Source: Streptomyces sp. NBC_01217 (GTDB taxonomy: Bacteria; Actinomycetota; Actinomycetes; Streptomycetales; Streptomycetaceae). Taken from it: 64,000 bases of DNA. Below, piece after piece: positions 36,186-45,953 of this stretch. Position 1 is the first letter of the stretch. Every line of letters begins with the position of its first letter. Made by a program: the position numbers and the translations under genes. The notes under the pieces are model-generated. The model was not told the DNA's origin. It saw only the letters and a program-made list of their open reading frames with translations, and did no database searches. The stretch covers positions 7,443,501-7,507,500 of the forward strand of contig NZ_CP108538.1 in the NCBI RefSeq assembly GCF_035994185.1, in the 5' to 3' direction.

Positions 36186-36752
36186 GTGACGTCCCCCTTC
36201 GAGTTCCACACGTATCCCGCGCGGCTGTCCGACGCCCAGCGCGACCGTGTTCTCGGCGTGCTCAGAGACGGCGCGGCACAGGGCAAGCTGTCCCACGACA
36301 CCTTCATGCGGCGCATGGAACTGGCCCTCACCGCACGGCGCTCGGAGGAGCTGGAGGCGCTCACCGCCGACCTGGAGAGCGAGGGCCGCTGGGCGCGGCG
36401 GATACTCCGGGTCGTGAGCGGGGTGTCCGGCTTCCCCGGCCGGGTGCGCCGGGTCTGGCAGACCGAACGGCTCCCGAAGCTCCTGCTCCCCACACCGAGC
36501 CCGTACCCCCTGCTGATCGGCCGCGATCCGGGCAACGGCCTGCGGCTCAACCATGAGACCGTCTCCCGGCTCCACGCGGAACTGACCGTGCAGGACGGCC
36601 GCTGGCTGCTGCGCGACCTCGGTTCGACCAACGGCACCTGCGTCAACGGCCAGCGGGTCACCGGCACGGTCCCGGTCCGCGACGGCGACCAGGTGAGCTT
36701 CGGACGGATGAGCTTCCGCCTCTCGGCGCCGGTCCTCGGCCCCCCTGCCTGA
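36186..36752 (+). CDS. DUF1707 and FHA domain protein
   Basis: A 188-residue cytoplasmic protein. Residues about 10-60 form a DUF1707 domain (ARLSDAQRDRVLGVLRDGAA, then LSHDTFMRRMELALTAR). Residues about 100-180 form an FHA domain that binds phosphothreonine peptides: LLIGRDPGNGLRL, VSRLHAEL, LRDLGSTNGTCVNG. It probably takes part in Ser/Thr kinase signalling (family knowledge). GTG 36186 with a leaderless promoter. Confidence 0.9.
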   Translation: MTSPFEFHTYPARLSDAQRDRVLGVLRDGAAQGKLSHDTFMRRMELALTARRSEELEALTADLESEGRWARRILRVVSGVSGFPGRVRRVWQTERLPKLLLPTPSPYPLLIGRDPGNGLRLNHETVSRLHAELTVQDGRWLLRDLGSTNGTCVNGQRVTGTVPVRDGDQVSFGRMSFRLSAPVLGPPA

Positions 36753-36805
36753 GGGCAGGCCGCATCGGCCGGTTCCGGCGTCCCGCGTGACGGTCAGCCG
36801 ACTGC

Positions 36806-39202
36806 TCACTCGCGGTCCGCGGACCCTTCTTGTTCGTCCCGGCTGAGCAGCGCCACCGGCCGCTCGGCGAAGAGCTCCGCCGACGCGACCGAGGCCCCGG
36901 TGAACTTCCGGCCGGGTGACAACAGATCCGTCCACGGCCCCTCGTCCGGCAGTGTCAGCTCCGTCCCGCGCCAGCCGCCCGACTCCGCCAGCCGCAACGA
37001 CAGCCGGGTCACCGCGGTGACCACCTCGCCCGAGCGGCAGAAGGCCAGACAGTGCGCCGCCGCCGGGCCGTGCGCGTCCAACGGTGCGTACGTGCCCGAC
37101 TCGCCGAACACCTCGGGCCGCTCGCGCCGCAGCCGCAACGCTGCCGCGGTGAGTTCGCCCTTCTCGCCCAGGGCCCCGTCCCCGGCCGGCGCTCCGAACG
37201 GCCGCCGGTTGTCCGGATCGACCAGCGCCAGATACTCCCGCTCCGTGCCCTGATACAGATCCGGCACCCCCGGCATCGTCAACTGCACCAGCGCCGCGCC
37301 GAGCACATTGGCCCGTACGTGCGGGTCCAGGCCGCCTGCGAACCGCTCCAGCGCCTCGCGCACCGGGCCGTCGTCGGCGGCCGGTCCCGCAGCGACGAAG
37401 TCCGTCACCGCCCGCTCGTACGCCGCGTCCGGCTCGGTCCAGCTGGTGAAGAGCCCCGACTCGCGGACCGCCTTCAGCAGCGCGGGCTCCAGCCGGCCCG
37501 CCATCTCCCGGACCGGCAGCTTCACGCAGCCGAAGGCCGTCTGCCACGCCTGCCAGGCGAGCTGCGCATCGGGCGCGGCCGCGGGCGTCGCCCGCTCCAG
37601 CTCCACCAGCAGCTCGGACCACCGCCCCGGACACTGGGTCAACACCGCGACCCGGGCCCGGACGTCGGCGCTCCGCTTGGTGTCGTGCGTGGTCAGCGCC
37701 GTGCCCGTGGCCGGCCAGTCGCGCGCCAGCCGGGCGCAGAAGGCATGGAACTCCTCCGGCGTCACCGCAGGCTGCCCGGGATCGCCGCCCACCTCGTTGG
37801 CCGAGATCAGCGGTACGTACCGGTAGAACGCCGTGTCCTCGACCGACTTGGCGCGCAACGCCGAGGCGGTCTGGGCGAACCGGGCGCAGAACGCCGCCCG
37901 GTCGGGCCCGCCGCCCATCCGCCCCAGCGCCAACTCCCGCACCACGTCGACGGCCGAGGCCTCCTCCGGAACGGAGAACACCGCCTTCGCATCCCGTACG
38001 GCCGCATCCGTCAGCGTCGCCTCCGCCGCCTCCGTGCGGGGACCGCCCGCTGTCGCATAGGGGCGGTAGACGGGTACGCGTACGAGCAGTTCACGCACGG
38101 CGGTGTGCAGCGTCCACGGGGCGTGGTCGCGCAGCGCGAGGTCCCCGGCGCAGATGCGCGCGGCCAGCCGGGTCAGCAGCGCGGTCTCGGCGGCCAGCTC
38201 ATGCGTCACCACCCGGTACGCGGCCCGGCGCACGGTCGACGGCCAGTCACCGCCGCGGTCCCCGGCGGGTCCCGCGTACTCCCGGTAGCGGCCGACCAGC
38301 TCCGCGGCGCCCATCGGATCGACGAAGAGTCCGTCGATCCGGTGCAGCACGTCGTACCCGGTCGTCCCCGCGACGGCCCAGCCCGCGGGCAGCGGCTCGG
38401 TACGGCCGAGGATCTTCTCGACCACCGTCCACCGCCCGCCGGTCGCCGCCGAGAGCCGCTCCAGATAGGCCGCGGGATCGGCGAGCCCGTCGGGGTGGTC
38501 GATGCGCAGCCCTTCGACGACCCCGTCCCGGACCAGTTCGAGGATCTTGCCGTGGGTGGCGGCAAAGACCTCGGGGTCCTCCACCCGTACGCCGATGAGA
38601 TCGGAAATGGTGAAGAACCGCCGGTAGTTCAGCTCGGTACGGGCCAGCCGCCACCAGCCGAGCCGGTAGTGCTGGGCATCCAGCAGCTCGGGCAGCGGCA
38701 ACCGGGCGGTGCCGGCCCGCAGCGGGAACTCCTGTTCGCCGTGGCGCAGCACCTCGCCGTCGACCCGGAACCCGTCGATCTCGTCGCCGATCCGCCCGGC
38801 GAGCACCGGCAGCAGCACCTTGCCGCCGCCCGCCTCCCAGTCGATGTCGAACCAGCGGGCGTACGGGGACTCGGGGCCCTCGCGCAGCACCTCCCACAGC
38901 GCGTGGTTGTGGCGGGGGACGGCGGCCATGTGGTTCGGCACGATGTCCACGACCAGCCCGAGACCGTGCTCACGCGCCGTGCGGGCCAGCTCCCGCAGCC
39001 CCTCCTCACCGCCCAGCTCGGCCCGTACCCGGCCGTGGTCGACGACGTCGTAGCCGTGTCTGGAGCCGGGCACGGCCTCCAGGACCGGGGACAGATGCAG
39101 ATGCGAGACGCCGAGCGCGGCGAGATACGGCACGGCGTGTCCGGCGGCCGAGAACGGGAAGTCCGGCTGGAGCTGGAGCCGGTAGGTGGCGGTGGGCGTC
39201 AT
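36806..39202 (-). CDS. treY: Malto-oligosyltrehalose synthase
   Basis: Isomerises the reducing-end linkage of maltodextrins to form maltooligosyl trehalose. The 798-residue GH13 protein begins TPTATYRLQLQPDFPFSAAG and YLAALGVSHLHLSPVLEAVP, then has VVDIVPNHMA, the catalytic Asp in GLRIDHPDGLADP, and VVEKILGRTEPLP, all typical of TreY. The long insert before TTHDTKRSADVRAR is also family-specific. glgX lies about 100 bp upstream on the same strand, so glgX-treY may be cotranscribed. Confidence 0.96.
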   Translation of the reverse strand: MTPTATYRLQLQPDFPFSAAGHAVPYLAALGVSHLHLSPVLEAVPGSRHGYDVVDHGRVRAELGGEEGLRELARTAREHGLGLVVDIVPNHMAAVPRHNHALWEVLREGPESPYARWFDIDWEAGGGKVLLPVLAGRIGDEIDGFRVDGEVLRHGEQEFPLRAGTARLPLPELLDAQHYRLGWWRLARTELNYRRFFTISDLIGVRVEDPEVFAATHGKILELVRDGVVEGLRIDHPDGLADPAAYLERLSAATGGRWTVVEKILGRTEPLPAGWAVAGTTGYDVLHRIDGLFVDPMGAAELVGRYREYAGPAGDRGGDWPSTVRRAAYRVVTHELAAETALLTRLAARICAGDLALRDHAPWTLHTAVRELLVRVPVYRPYATAGGPRTEAAEATLTDAAVRDAKAVFSVPEEASAVDVVRELALGRMGGGPDRAAFCARFAQTASALRAKSVEDTAFYRYVPLISANEVGGDPGQPAVTPEEFHAFCARLARDWPATGTALTTHDTKRSADVRARVAVLTQCPGRWSELLVELERATPAAAPDAQLAWQAWQTAFGCVKLPVREMAGRLEPALLKAVRESGLFTSWTEPDAAYERAVTDFVAAGPAADDGPVREALERFAGGLDPHVRANVLGAALVQLTMPGVPDLYQGTEREYLALVDPDNRRPFGAPAGDGALGEKGELTAAALRLRRERPEVFGESGTYAPLDAHGPAAAHCLAFCRSGEVVTAVTRLSLRLAESGGWRGTELTLPDEGPWTDLLSPGRKFTGASVASAELFAERPVALLSRDEQEGSADRE

Positions 39203-39303
39203 GCGCCGTTACGTACCCAGCCTGGCCGCTTCTGTGTCACCGAACACCGCAAAGGGCTCGACCGGCGGTGTCGTCGGCCGCTGCCCGGACCGGCGGACGG
39301 GAC

Positions 39304-41478
39304 CTACGCCGGCCGCTGCAGCACCGCCATGCTCCGCCCGACCAGCGTCACCCGTTCGCCCGCCGACACCTTCGGCCCCGAACCGGGAAGCACCCCGGCC
39401 GGGCGCGCCGTGTCGACTACCACCATCCACTGCCGGCCGTGATTCACCGGAACGGAGAATTCCAGCGGCTCGGCACTCGCGTTGAACATCAGCAGGAACG
39501 AGTCGTCGGAGATCCGCTCGCCGCGCGGCCCCGGTTCCGAGATCGCGTGGCCGTTGAGGAAGACCGTCAGCGCCTTGGCATGCGCGGCCTGCCAGTCCCG
39601 CTGCTTCATCTCGCCGCCCGCGGGCGTGAACCACGCGATGTCCGAGAGCTCGTCGTGCGTGCCCTCGACCGGACGGCCGTGGAAGAACCGGCGGCGCCGG
39701 AAGACCGGATGGTCGCGGCGGAGCCAGACCATCGCGCGGGTGAACTCCAGCAGACTGCTGCCGAGGCCGTCCCCATCGGCCGGAGCGTCCTCGTCCGTAT
39801 CGTCCGTGCCGCCCCCCCTGACCGCGGCCGGTTCGGGCCAGTGCACCCAGGACAACTCGCTGTCCTGGCAGTACGCGTTGTTGTTGCCGCGCTGCGTACG
39901 CGCGAACTCGTCGCCGTGGCTCAGCATCGGCACGCCCTGCGAGAGCATCAGCGTGGCGATGAAGTTACGCATCTGCCGTTCGCGCAGCTCCAGCACCTCC
40001 GGCTGGTCCGTCTCGCCCTCGGCGCCGCAGTTCCAGGACCGGTTGTGGCTCTCGCCGTCCCGGTTGCCCTCGCCGTTCGCCTCGTTGTGCTTGTCGTTGT
40101 ACGAGACCAGGTCATGCAGCGTGAATCCGTCGTGGCAGGTGGTGAAGTTGATCGAGGCGAGCGGCCGGCGTCCGTCGTCCTGGTAGAGGTCGGACGACCC
40201 CGTCAGCCGCCCGGCGAACTCCGCGAGGGTCCGCGGCTCGCCCCGCCACAGGTCCCGCACGGTGTCCCGGTACTTGCCGTTCCACTCGGTCCACAGCGGA
40301 GGGAAGTTCCCCACCTGGTAGCCGCCCTCGCCCACGTCCCACGGTTCGGCGATCAGCTTCACCTGGCTGACCACCGGGTCCTGCTGCACCAGGTCGAAGA
40401 ACGACGACAGCCGGTCCACCTCGTGGAACTGCCGGGCCAGGGTGGCCGCCAGATCGAAGCGGAAGCCGTCCACATGCATCTCCGTGACCCAGTACCGCAG
40501 CGAGTCCATGATCAGCTGGAGTACGTGCGGCGACCGCATCAGCAGGGAGTTCCCGGTCCCCGTGGTGTCCATGTAGTACCGCTGGTCGTCCGCGAGCCGG
40601 TAGTACGAGGCATTGTCCAGACCCCGGAAAGAGAGCGTCGGACCCAGGTGGTTGCCCTCCGCGGTGTGGTTGTAGACCACGTCGAGAATCACCTCGATGC
40701 CGGCCTGATGCAGCGCCCGCACCGCCTGCTTGAACTCCAGCACCTGCTCACCGCGGTCCCCCCAGGAGGCGTACGCGTTGTGCGGGGCGAAGAAGCCGAT
40801 GGTGTTGTAACCCCAGTAATTGGCCAGACCCGAATCCGCCAGCCGGTGGTCCTGGACGAACTGGTGAACCGGCATCAATTCGATCGCCGTGACGCCCAGT
40901 TCCGTCAGATGGGCGATCACCTCCGGATGGGCCAGCCCCGCGTACGTCCCGCGCAGTTCCTTCGGCAGCCCCGGATGGAGCATCGTCAGACCCTTCACAT
41001 GGGCCTCGTAGATCACCGTGCGGTGGTAGTCCGTACGGGGCCGCCGGTCGTCGCCCCAGTCGAAGTACGGGTTGACCACGACCGAGGTCATGGTGTGCGG
41101 CGCCGAGTCGAGATCGTTGCGCGCGTCGGGCCGGCCGAACGGATAGCCGTACACCGCCTCGCCCCACTGGATCTGCCCCGCGACAGCCCTGGCGTACGGG
41201 TCGAGCAGCAGTTTGGCCGAATTGCAGCGGATGCCGCGCTCCGGTTCGTACGGCCCATGGACCCTAAATCCGTACCGCTGACCGGGCATCACCCCGGGCA
41301 GATAGGCATGGCGGACAAAGGCATCGGTCTCCCTGAGCTCCACCGCCGTCTCGGAACCGTCGTCGTGCAGCAGGCACAACTCGATTCGGTTGGCGGCCTC
41401 CGAGAAGACCGCGAAATTGGTCCCGGCGCCGTCGTACGTGGCACCGAGGGGATACGCCTGTCCCGGCCAGACCTGCAT
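39304..41478 (-). CDS. glgX: Glycogen debranching enzyme
   Basis: Removes alpha-1,6 branches from glycogen or limit dextrins. The 724-residue protein has a CBM48 domain (YPLGATYDGAGTNFAVFSEA), then a GH13 barrel with VILDVVYNHTAEGN, nucleophile Asp in GFRFDLAATLAR, acid Glu in LIAEPWDVGEGGYQVG, and FTTCHDGFTLHDLVSYNDKH, typical of GlgX/isoamylase-type enzymes. Its products can feed TreY, which lies next on the strand. Confidence 0.96.
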   Translation of the reverse strand: MQVWPGQAYPLGATYDGAGTNFAVFSEAANRIELCLLHDDGSETAVELRETDAFVRHAYLPGVMPGQRYGFRVHGPYEPERGIRCNSAKLLLDPYARAVAGQIQWGEAVYGYPFGRPDARNDLDSAPHTMTSVVVNPYFDWGDDRRPRTDYHRTVIYEAHVKGLTMLHPGLPKELRGTYAGLAHPEVIAHLTELGVTAIELMPVHQFVQDHRLADSGLANYWGYNTIGFFAPHNAYASWGDRGEQVLEFKQAVRALHQAGIEVILDVVYNHTAEGNHLGPTLSFRGLDNASYYRLADDQRYYMDTTGTGNSLLMRSPHVLQLIMDSLRYWVTEMHVDGFRFDLAATLARQFHEVDRLSSFFDLVQQDPVVSQVKLIAEPWDVGEGGYQVGNFPPLWTEWNGKYRDTVRDLWRGEPRTLAEFAGRLTGSSDLYQDDGRRPLASINFTTCHDGFTLHDLVSYNDKHNEANGEGNRDGESHNRSWNCGAEGETDQPEVLELRERQMRNFIATLMLSQGVPMLSHGDEFARTQRGNNNAYCQDSELSWVHWPEPAAVRGGGTDDTDEDAPADGDGLGSSLLEFTRAMVWLRRDHPVFRRRRFFHGRPVEGTHDELSDIAWFTPAGGEMKQRDWQAAHAKALTVFLNGHAISEPGPRGERISDDSFLLMFNASAEPLEFSVPVNHGRQWMVVVDTARPAGVLPGSGPKVSAGERVTLVGRSMAVLQRPA

Positions 41479-41834
41479 AGGTTGACTCTTCCACTTCTGA
41501 TCCGGGTGCCTGGGGCTTGCGGGCTGCTTGAGCCAGATCTTCCCCGAAAGAGGTGCGGCTACCTAAGACGTCGCGCGGACCGGTCAACATCGGGCCTCTC
41601 CGTGTCGCCCGGAACCGGAATCCGGGGACCAGGGCGGGTCGAGGACCCGGTCCGGCGCCCGGGATGGGGTGGTTAATCACTATGAATCCGCTCACTACGG
41701 AAGATGTTCCCTTCGGGAACGTGCCTGTGTCATAGGGGAGTTGAGTGAGCAGCCTGTGCATCCGGCTGCACCGGCTCCCGCTCGCGGAGTACCCTTCCTT
41801 GATCGTTGGTGGGGGAGTGGAAGGCGGTGCGCGG
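41479..41834. other. Divergent promoter region of glgX and the HEPN-family gene
   Basis: About 355 bp without a gene. It must hold the glgX promoter. A short hairpin, GTTCCC-TTC-GGGAAC, lies at 41706-41720. From about 41660 to 41760 the DNA is less GC-rich and probably carries the promoter for the plus-strand gene. Confidence 0.5.
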
Positions 41835-43067
41835 GTGAGCTCGGGAGGGTTCGAGCTGCCCCCAGGTGACGCAGGTCACGAGGGGGACTCAACCGATGCC
41901 CCGCCCGGGGCGGTCTCGCTTGCGCAACCCATGGAGATCGGCGCGGAACTGGACTGGGGAGCGGAAGCCTGGGGCGAGGTGCGCACGCGCGCCCAGCGGG
42001 CGGGGCGCGCCTACATCTGGCTGAATCTCGTGGAGCAGCGGCTGCGCGCCGTGGTCGCCGCGGTGCTCCGGCCCATCTACGAGCCGGTCCACGGCGAGGA
42101 CTGGGTGGTGGCCGCCGCCGGACCCGCCGGGCAGGAGTGGGTGCAGCGCGCCGTCGCCGTGCGCGAGGTCTCGCGCCGCAAGGGCTATCTGCTGGACCCG
42201 GCCGACGACAACGTTCTCAGCTTCCTCACGCTGCCGCAGCTGCGTGAGCTGATGGTCCAGCACTGGCCGTGCTTCGAGCCCTACTTCGACGACCGGCGCG
42301 AGGTGGAGCTGGCCCTCGACGAGCTGGAGGTCGCCCGCAACGTGGTCTCCCGCAACCGCGCCCTGAACGAGGCGGTGCTCGCCCAGGCGGAGCGAGCCTC
42401 GGCCCGGCTGCTGGAGATCCTGGGCAGCGGCGCCGCGGTCCCGTCGGCCGACCGGCTCCCGGTGGATGCCGTCGAGGAACTGGTCGGCGACCGGTACGCG
42501 GACGTGGTCTCCGTCCACCCCGACCGGGTGCGGCTCCAGCGCCAGCTGCCCGCCGAGGATCTCTTCGGCGGTTCGCGCCGCCTCGACGCGATCGGCATAG
42601 GACTCAATCTGCTGGTGCAGAACTTCTCCGGCCGCCGCCTGATCCGCCTCGCGGAGTCGGGCTGCCGGGTCCGGCTGCTCTTCATCAATCCGGCGAGCAG
42701 CGCTGTCAAGCGCCGGGAGCGGGAGCTGGGTCTAAAGAAGGGCGAGCTGAGCCGGTCGGTGGAGATGAACATCCTCCACATGCGCCGGGTCCGCTCCAAG
42801 CTCCGCGACCCGGGCGCCTTCGAGATCCATGTCTTCGACGAGACGCCACGCTTCACGGCCTATCTGGTGGACGGCGACGGGACGGACGCGGTCGGGGTCG
42901 TCCAGCCGTATCTGCGGAGCGCACGGGGCATGGAGGCACCCGTGCTGGTGCTGCGGGGCGGCGGGCGTGCGGTGGTCCGGGCGGGTCAGGACAGCGAGCA
43001 CGGGCTGTTCGAGACGTACCGCGAGGAATTCGAGTCGGTGTGGACGGACTCCCGGCCCGTCTCCTGA
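41835..43067 (+). CDS. SAV2148-family HEPN domain-containing protein
   Basis: A 410-residue cytoplasmic protein. VSSGGFELPPGDAGHEGDST at the start and QPMEIGAELDWGAEAWGEVR identify a conserved Streptomyces family known as SAV2148-type with a HEPN domain in the first half (AYIWLNLVEQRLRAVVAAVL). The second half (SGCRVRLLFINPASSAVKRR) is alpha/beta. HEPN domains are often RNases or nucleotidyltransferase partners, but I do not see a clear RxxxxH motif, so activity is uncertain. GTG 41835 is the likely start; upstream in-frame codons lack coding character. Confidence 0.8.
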   Translation: MSSGGFELPPGDAGHEGDSTDAPPGAVSLAQPMEIGAELDWGAEAWGEVRTRAQRAGRAYIWLNLVEQRLRAVVAAVLRPIYEPVHGEDWVVAAAGPAGQEWVQRAVAVREVSRRKGYLLDPADDNVLSFLTLPQLRELMVQHWPCFEPYFDDRREVELALDELEVARNVVSRNRALNEAVLAQAERASARLLEILGSGAAVPSADRLPVDAVEELVGDRYADVVSVHPDRVRLQRQLPAEDLFGGSRRLDAIGIGLNLLVQNFSGRRLIRLAESGCRVRLLFINPASSAVKRRERELGLKKGELSRSVEMNILHMRRVRSKLRDPGAFEIHVFDETPRFTAYLVDGDGTDAVGVVQPYLRSARGMEAPVLVLRGGGRAVVRAGQDSEHGLFETYREEFESVWTDSRPVS

Positions 43068-43173
43068 AGGGCTGTTCCTGCAGGGCTGTTCCTGAGGGGC
43101 TGTCCGTCCGTTGTCAGTGGTGCATGCGAGGGTGGTCATCACCTGGGGGAGAGCACCACGAAGGAGGTACGGG

Positions 43174-43950
43174 ATGAGCTGGCACCGAGAGGCGCTGGTC
43201 GGCTTCGACCTGGAGACGACGGGTACGGAACCGCTGGAGGCCCGGATCGTGACGGCCGCGGTCGTCGGCGTAGGGGGCAGGGACGGGGAGCCGGTGCGGC
43301 AGCGCATCTGGCTGGCGGATCCGGGCATCCGGATCCCCGCACAGGCCTCGGCGATCCACGGCATCAGCAGCGAGCGGGCGGCGGCGGAGGGCCGCCCGGC
43401 GGGCGAGGTGGTCGACGAGATCGCCGAGACCCTCACCGGCTACTGGCGCCAGGGCGTCCCGGTCGTCGCGTACAACGCGGCCTTCGACCTGACGCTGCTG
43501 ACGGCGGAGTTGCGGCGGCACGGGCTGCCGTCGCTGAGCGACCGGCTCGACGGGGGCGGGATCGGGCCGGTCATCGACCCGTACACCATCGACCGGGCCG
43601 TCGACCGCTACCGCAAGGGCAAGCGCACGCTCGAAGCGGTCTGCGTCGAGTACGGCGTGGTGCACGGCGGAGCGCATGACGCGGCGGCGGATGCGCTGGC
43701 CGCGGTCCGGGTGGCGTACGCGATAGCCGAGCGGCACGGCGCGGTGGCCGGGCTGACCGCCGCCGAGCTGCACGAACGCCAGGTGGAGTGGTACGCACAA
43801 TGGGCGGCCGACTTCCAGCAGTTCCTGCGCCGCAAGGGCACGGCGGATGCGGTGATCGACGGCCACTGGCCCCTGCGAGAACCGGCCCGGGTGACGGGCT
43901 CGGAATCCAGGTCCGTCCGGCGCGCGAAAACCAAGCCGTCCGGCGATTGA
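43174..43950 (+). CDS. DEDD 3'-5' exonuclease (DNA polymerase III epsilon-like)
   Basis: A 258-residue exonuclease. Exo I is GFDLETTGTEP (D12, E14), Exo II is VVAYNAAFDLTLLTAEL, Exo III is GGAHDAAADALAAVRVA. The H before D in Exo III places it in the DEDDh class. ATG 43174 follows a strong AAGGAGGT. No polymerase-binding motif is obvious, so it may act in repair or RNA turnover. A basic tail (RRAKTKPSGD) ends the protein. Confidence 0.92.
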   Translation: MSWHREALVGFDLETTGTEPLEARIVTAAVVGVGGRDGEPVRQRIWLADPGIRIPAQASAIHGISSERAAAEGRPAGEVVDEIAETLTGYWRQGVPVVAYNAAFDLTLLTAELRRHGLPSLSDRLDGGGIGPVIDPYTIDRAVDRYRKGKRTLEAVCVEYGVVHGGAHDAAADALAAVRVAYAIAERHGAVAGLTAAELHERQVEWYAQWAADFQQFLRRKGTADAVIDGHWPLREPARVTGSESRSVRRAKTKPSGD

Positions 43951-44010
43951 GGACGCGACGGCCACCGGACGGCCCCGGTCACTCGCGCCCCGGCCCCGGT
44001 CACCCGCGTC

Positions 44011-44877
44011 CTAGAACGGATGCCACCGCACCGCCTCGTCGCCGTCGCGCAGCGACGTCACCCGGCGGCGGAATTCCGCGAGCGCCTTCGGGTTGGTCGG
44101 CGCGTGCTGGGACACCCAGGCGCAGCTGGCCGTCTCCCGTGCCCCGCGGAGCACCGCGCAGCCGTCCCACTCGCGGACGTCCCAGCCGTACGCGGCGGTG
44201 AACGCGTCGTATGCCTCGGCCGCGAGGCCGTACCGGTCCCGGGACAGCGCGAGCACCACCAGGTCGTGCTCGCGCAAATCCGCGGAGAAGGTCTCCAGAT
44301 CGACCAGCACCGGCCCGTCCGGGCCGACGTGGACATTACGGGGGAGGGCGTCACCATGGATCGGCCCGGGCGGCAGATGGGGGACCAGCGCGGCCGCGGC
44401 CGCCGCGAAGCCGTCGCGGCGCTCGCGCAGATAGCCGGCGTCGGCCGGGTCGATCGCATCGCCCGCGAGCCGCAGCCAGCGCTCGACCCCGCCCAGCAGC
44501 TCACGGCGCGGCAGGGTGAACCCCTCCGGGGCAGGCAGTGCGTGGACCTGGGTGAGCAGCCGCGCCAGATCCTGCGGTTCGGCCGGGCGTACGGCCTCGG
44601 GCAGCCGGTGCCAGAGGGTCACCGGGTGGCCCTCCACCAGCCGTGCCCCGGGCTCGGCGGCCCGTACGGCCGGGACACCGGAGGCGGCCAGCCATCGGGC
44701 GACGGCCACCTCGCGCTCGGCCCGGTCCCGCAGTTCCGGGTGCTGCACGGCGTCCCGGCCGACCTTGACCACCAGGTCGTCCACGGCGAACACCGCGTTC
44801 TCACCCAGCGCGAGCAGCTCCGCACCGCCGGACAGTCCGGCGGCGGTCAGCACCTCACGCGCACGCATCTCGTTCAT
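44011..44877 (-). CDS. Aminoglycoside phosphotransferase (APH) family protein
   Basis: A 288-residue kinase-like protein. The catalytic loop is PPGPIHGDALPRNVHVGPDG (HGD and N present) and the metal site is LVDLETFS. The N-terminal lobe contains GENAVFAVDDLVVKVGRD with the conserved Lys. Such proteins phosphorylate small molecules; true aminoglycoside resistance cannot be inferred. ATG 44877 is preceded by GAAAAT with 7-base spacing, suggesting a leaderless transcript. It is divergent from the sugar ABC operon. Confidence 0.85.
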   Translation of the reverse strand: MNEMRAREVLTAAGLSGGAELLALGENAVFAVDDLVVKVGRDAVQHPELRDRAEREVAVARWLAASGVPAVRAAEPGARLVEGHPVTLWHRLPEAVRPAEPQDLARLLTQVHALPAPEGFTLPRRELLGGVERWLRLAGDAIDPADAGYLRERRDGFAAAAAALVPHLPPGPIHGDALPRNVHVGPDGPVLVDLETFSADLREHDLVVLALSRDRYGLAAEAYDAFTAAYGWDVREWDGCAVLRGARETASCAWVSQHAPTNPKALAEFRRRVTSLRDGDEAVRWHPF

Positions 44878-44884
44878 GGCTGCG

Positions 44885-44890
44885 ATTTTC
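44885..44890 (-). promoter_or_regulatory. -10 element of leaderless APH-like gene
   Basis: On the minus strand GAAAAT lies 7 bases before ATG 44877. Confidence 0.5.
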
Positions 44891-45002
44891 GCATCTGTGC
44901 AGGCCGGGTTGACGAACCGACGGCCCGTCAGCACGATGACGAGGGCTACCTGAGCGGCCGAAACGGGATCAAACCGATTGAATGACGCAAGGGGGCGAAT
45001 TC

Positions 45003-45953
45003 ATGACATTGACGAGTGCAACGGTACGATCCGGGAGGCACGGTCCGCCCGGCAGCCCGCACGACAAGCGGTCCCGGTCCGTCGACCGGAACGCCGGTGC
45101 CTGGTTCCTGGTACTGCCCGCGCTGATCCCGATCCTGATCCTGAGCGTCGGCCCGCTCCTCTACGGCATCGCTCTGGCCTTCACCGATGCCCAGTCCGGC
45201 CGCACCCGCTCCACCCAGTGGGTCGGCGGGCTGAATTTCCAGGATCTGCTGCACGACGCCCTCTTCTGGGACTCGTTCCGGATCGGTCTGCTGTGGGCGG
45301 TCGGCGTGAGCGTCCCTCAGTTCGTACTGGCGCTCGGCCTCGCCCTGCTGCTCAACCAGAATCTGCGGATGCGCTGGCTGGCGAGGGCGCTGGCGATCAT
45401 TCCGTGGGCGATGCCCGAGGTCGTCGTCGGCATCATGTGGCGGCTCGTCTACAACCCGGACGCGGGCATTCTCAACGAGACCATCCGTGATCTCGGCCTC
45501 GGTGACGGCCGGGACTGGCTCACCGGACTCGCCACCGCCCTGCCCGCCGTGATCGTCGTGGGCGTCTGGGCCGGCATGCCCCAGACCACCGTCGCCCTCC
45601 TGGCCGGACTGCAGAACACCCCGCACGAACTCCACGAGGCGGCCGCCCTGGACGGAGCGGGAGCCTGGCGCCGGTTCCGTACCGTCACCTGGCCCGTGCT
45701 CAGACCGGTCGCGCTCTCCATCACCGCGCTCAACTTCATCTGGAATTTCAACTCCTTCGCCCTGGTCTACGTACTGACCAACGGCGGACCCGGTGGCCGC
45801 ACCCGGCTGCCGATGCTCTTCGCGTACGAAGAGGCCTTCCGCTACGGACAGTTCGGCTACGCCGCGGCGATGGGCTGTGTGATGGTCGCGGTGATCTCGG
45901 TGATCCTCGCGGTGTACCTCGTCGGCCGGCTCAGGGGAGGCGAGGACCGATGA
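45003..45953 (+). CDS. Sugar ABC transporter permease, MalF type
   Basis: A 316-residue inner-membrane permease with six hydrophobic segments, starting GAWFLVLPALIPILILSVGP. The ATPase-contact (EAA) loop reads ELHEAAALDGAGAWRRFRTV with TWPVLRP. I chose ATG 45003 because AAGGGGG lies 7 bases upstream; the in-frame ATG at 44982 would place that site within the gene. First gene of a three-gene importer operon. The cognate sugar is not predictable. Confidence 0.93.
   Translation: MTLTSATVRSGRHGPPGSPHDKRSRSVDRNAGAWFLVLPALIPILILSVGPLLYGIALAFTDAQSGRTRSTQWVGGLNFQDLLHDALFWDSFRIGLLWAVGVSVPQFVLALGLALLLNQNLRMRWLARALAIIPWAMPEVVVGIMWRLVYNPDAGILNETIRDLGLGDGRDWLTGLATALPAVIVVGVWAGMPQTTVALLAGLQNTPHELHEAAALDGAGAWRRFRTVTWPVLRPVALSITALNFIWNFNSFALVYVLTNGGPGGRTRLPMLFAYEEAFRYGQFGYAAAMGCVMVAVISVILAVYLVGRLRGGEDR

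Noticed and set aside
44955..44985. LacI-type operator before the sugar importer
   Set aside because: AAACGG and AAACCG blocks are present but do not form a convincing palindrome.
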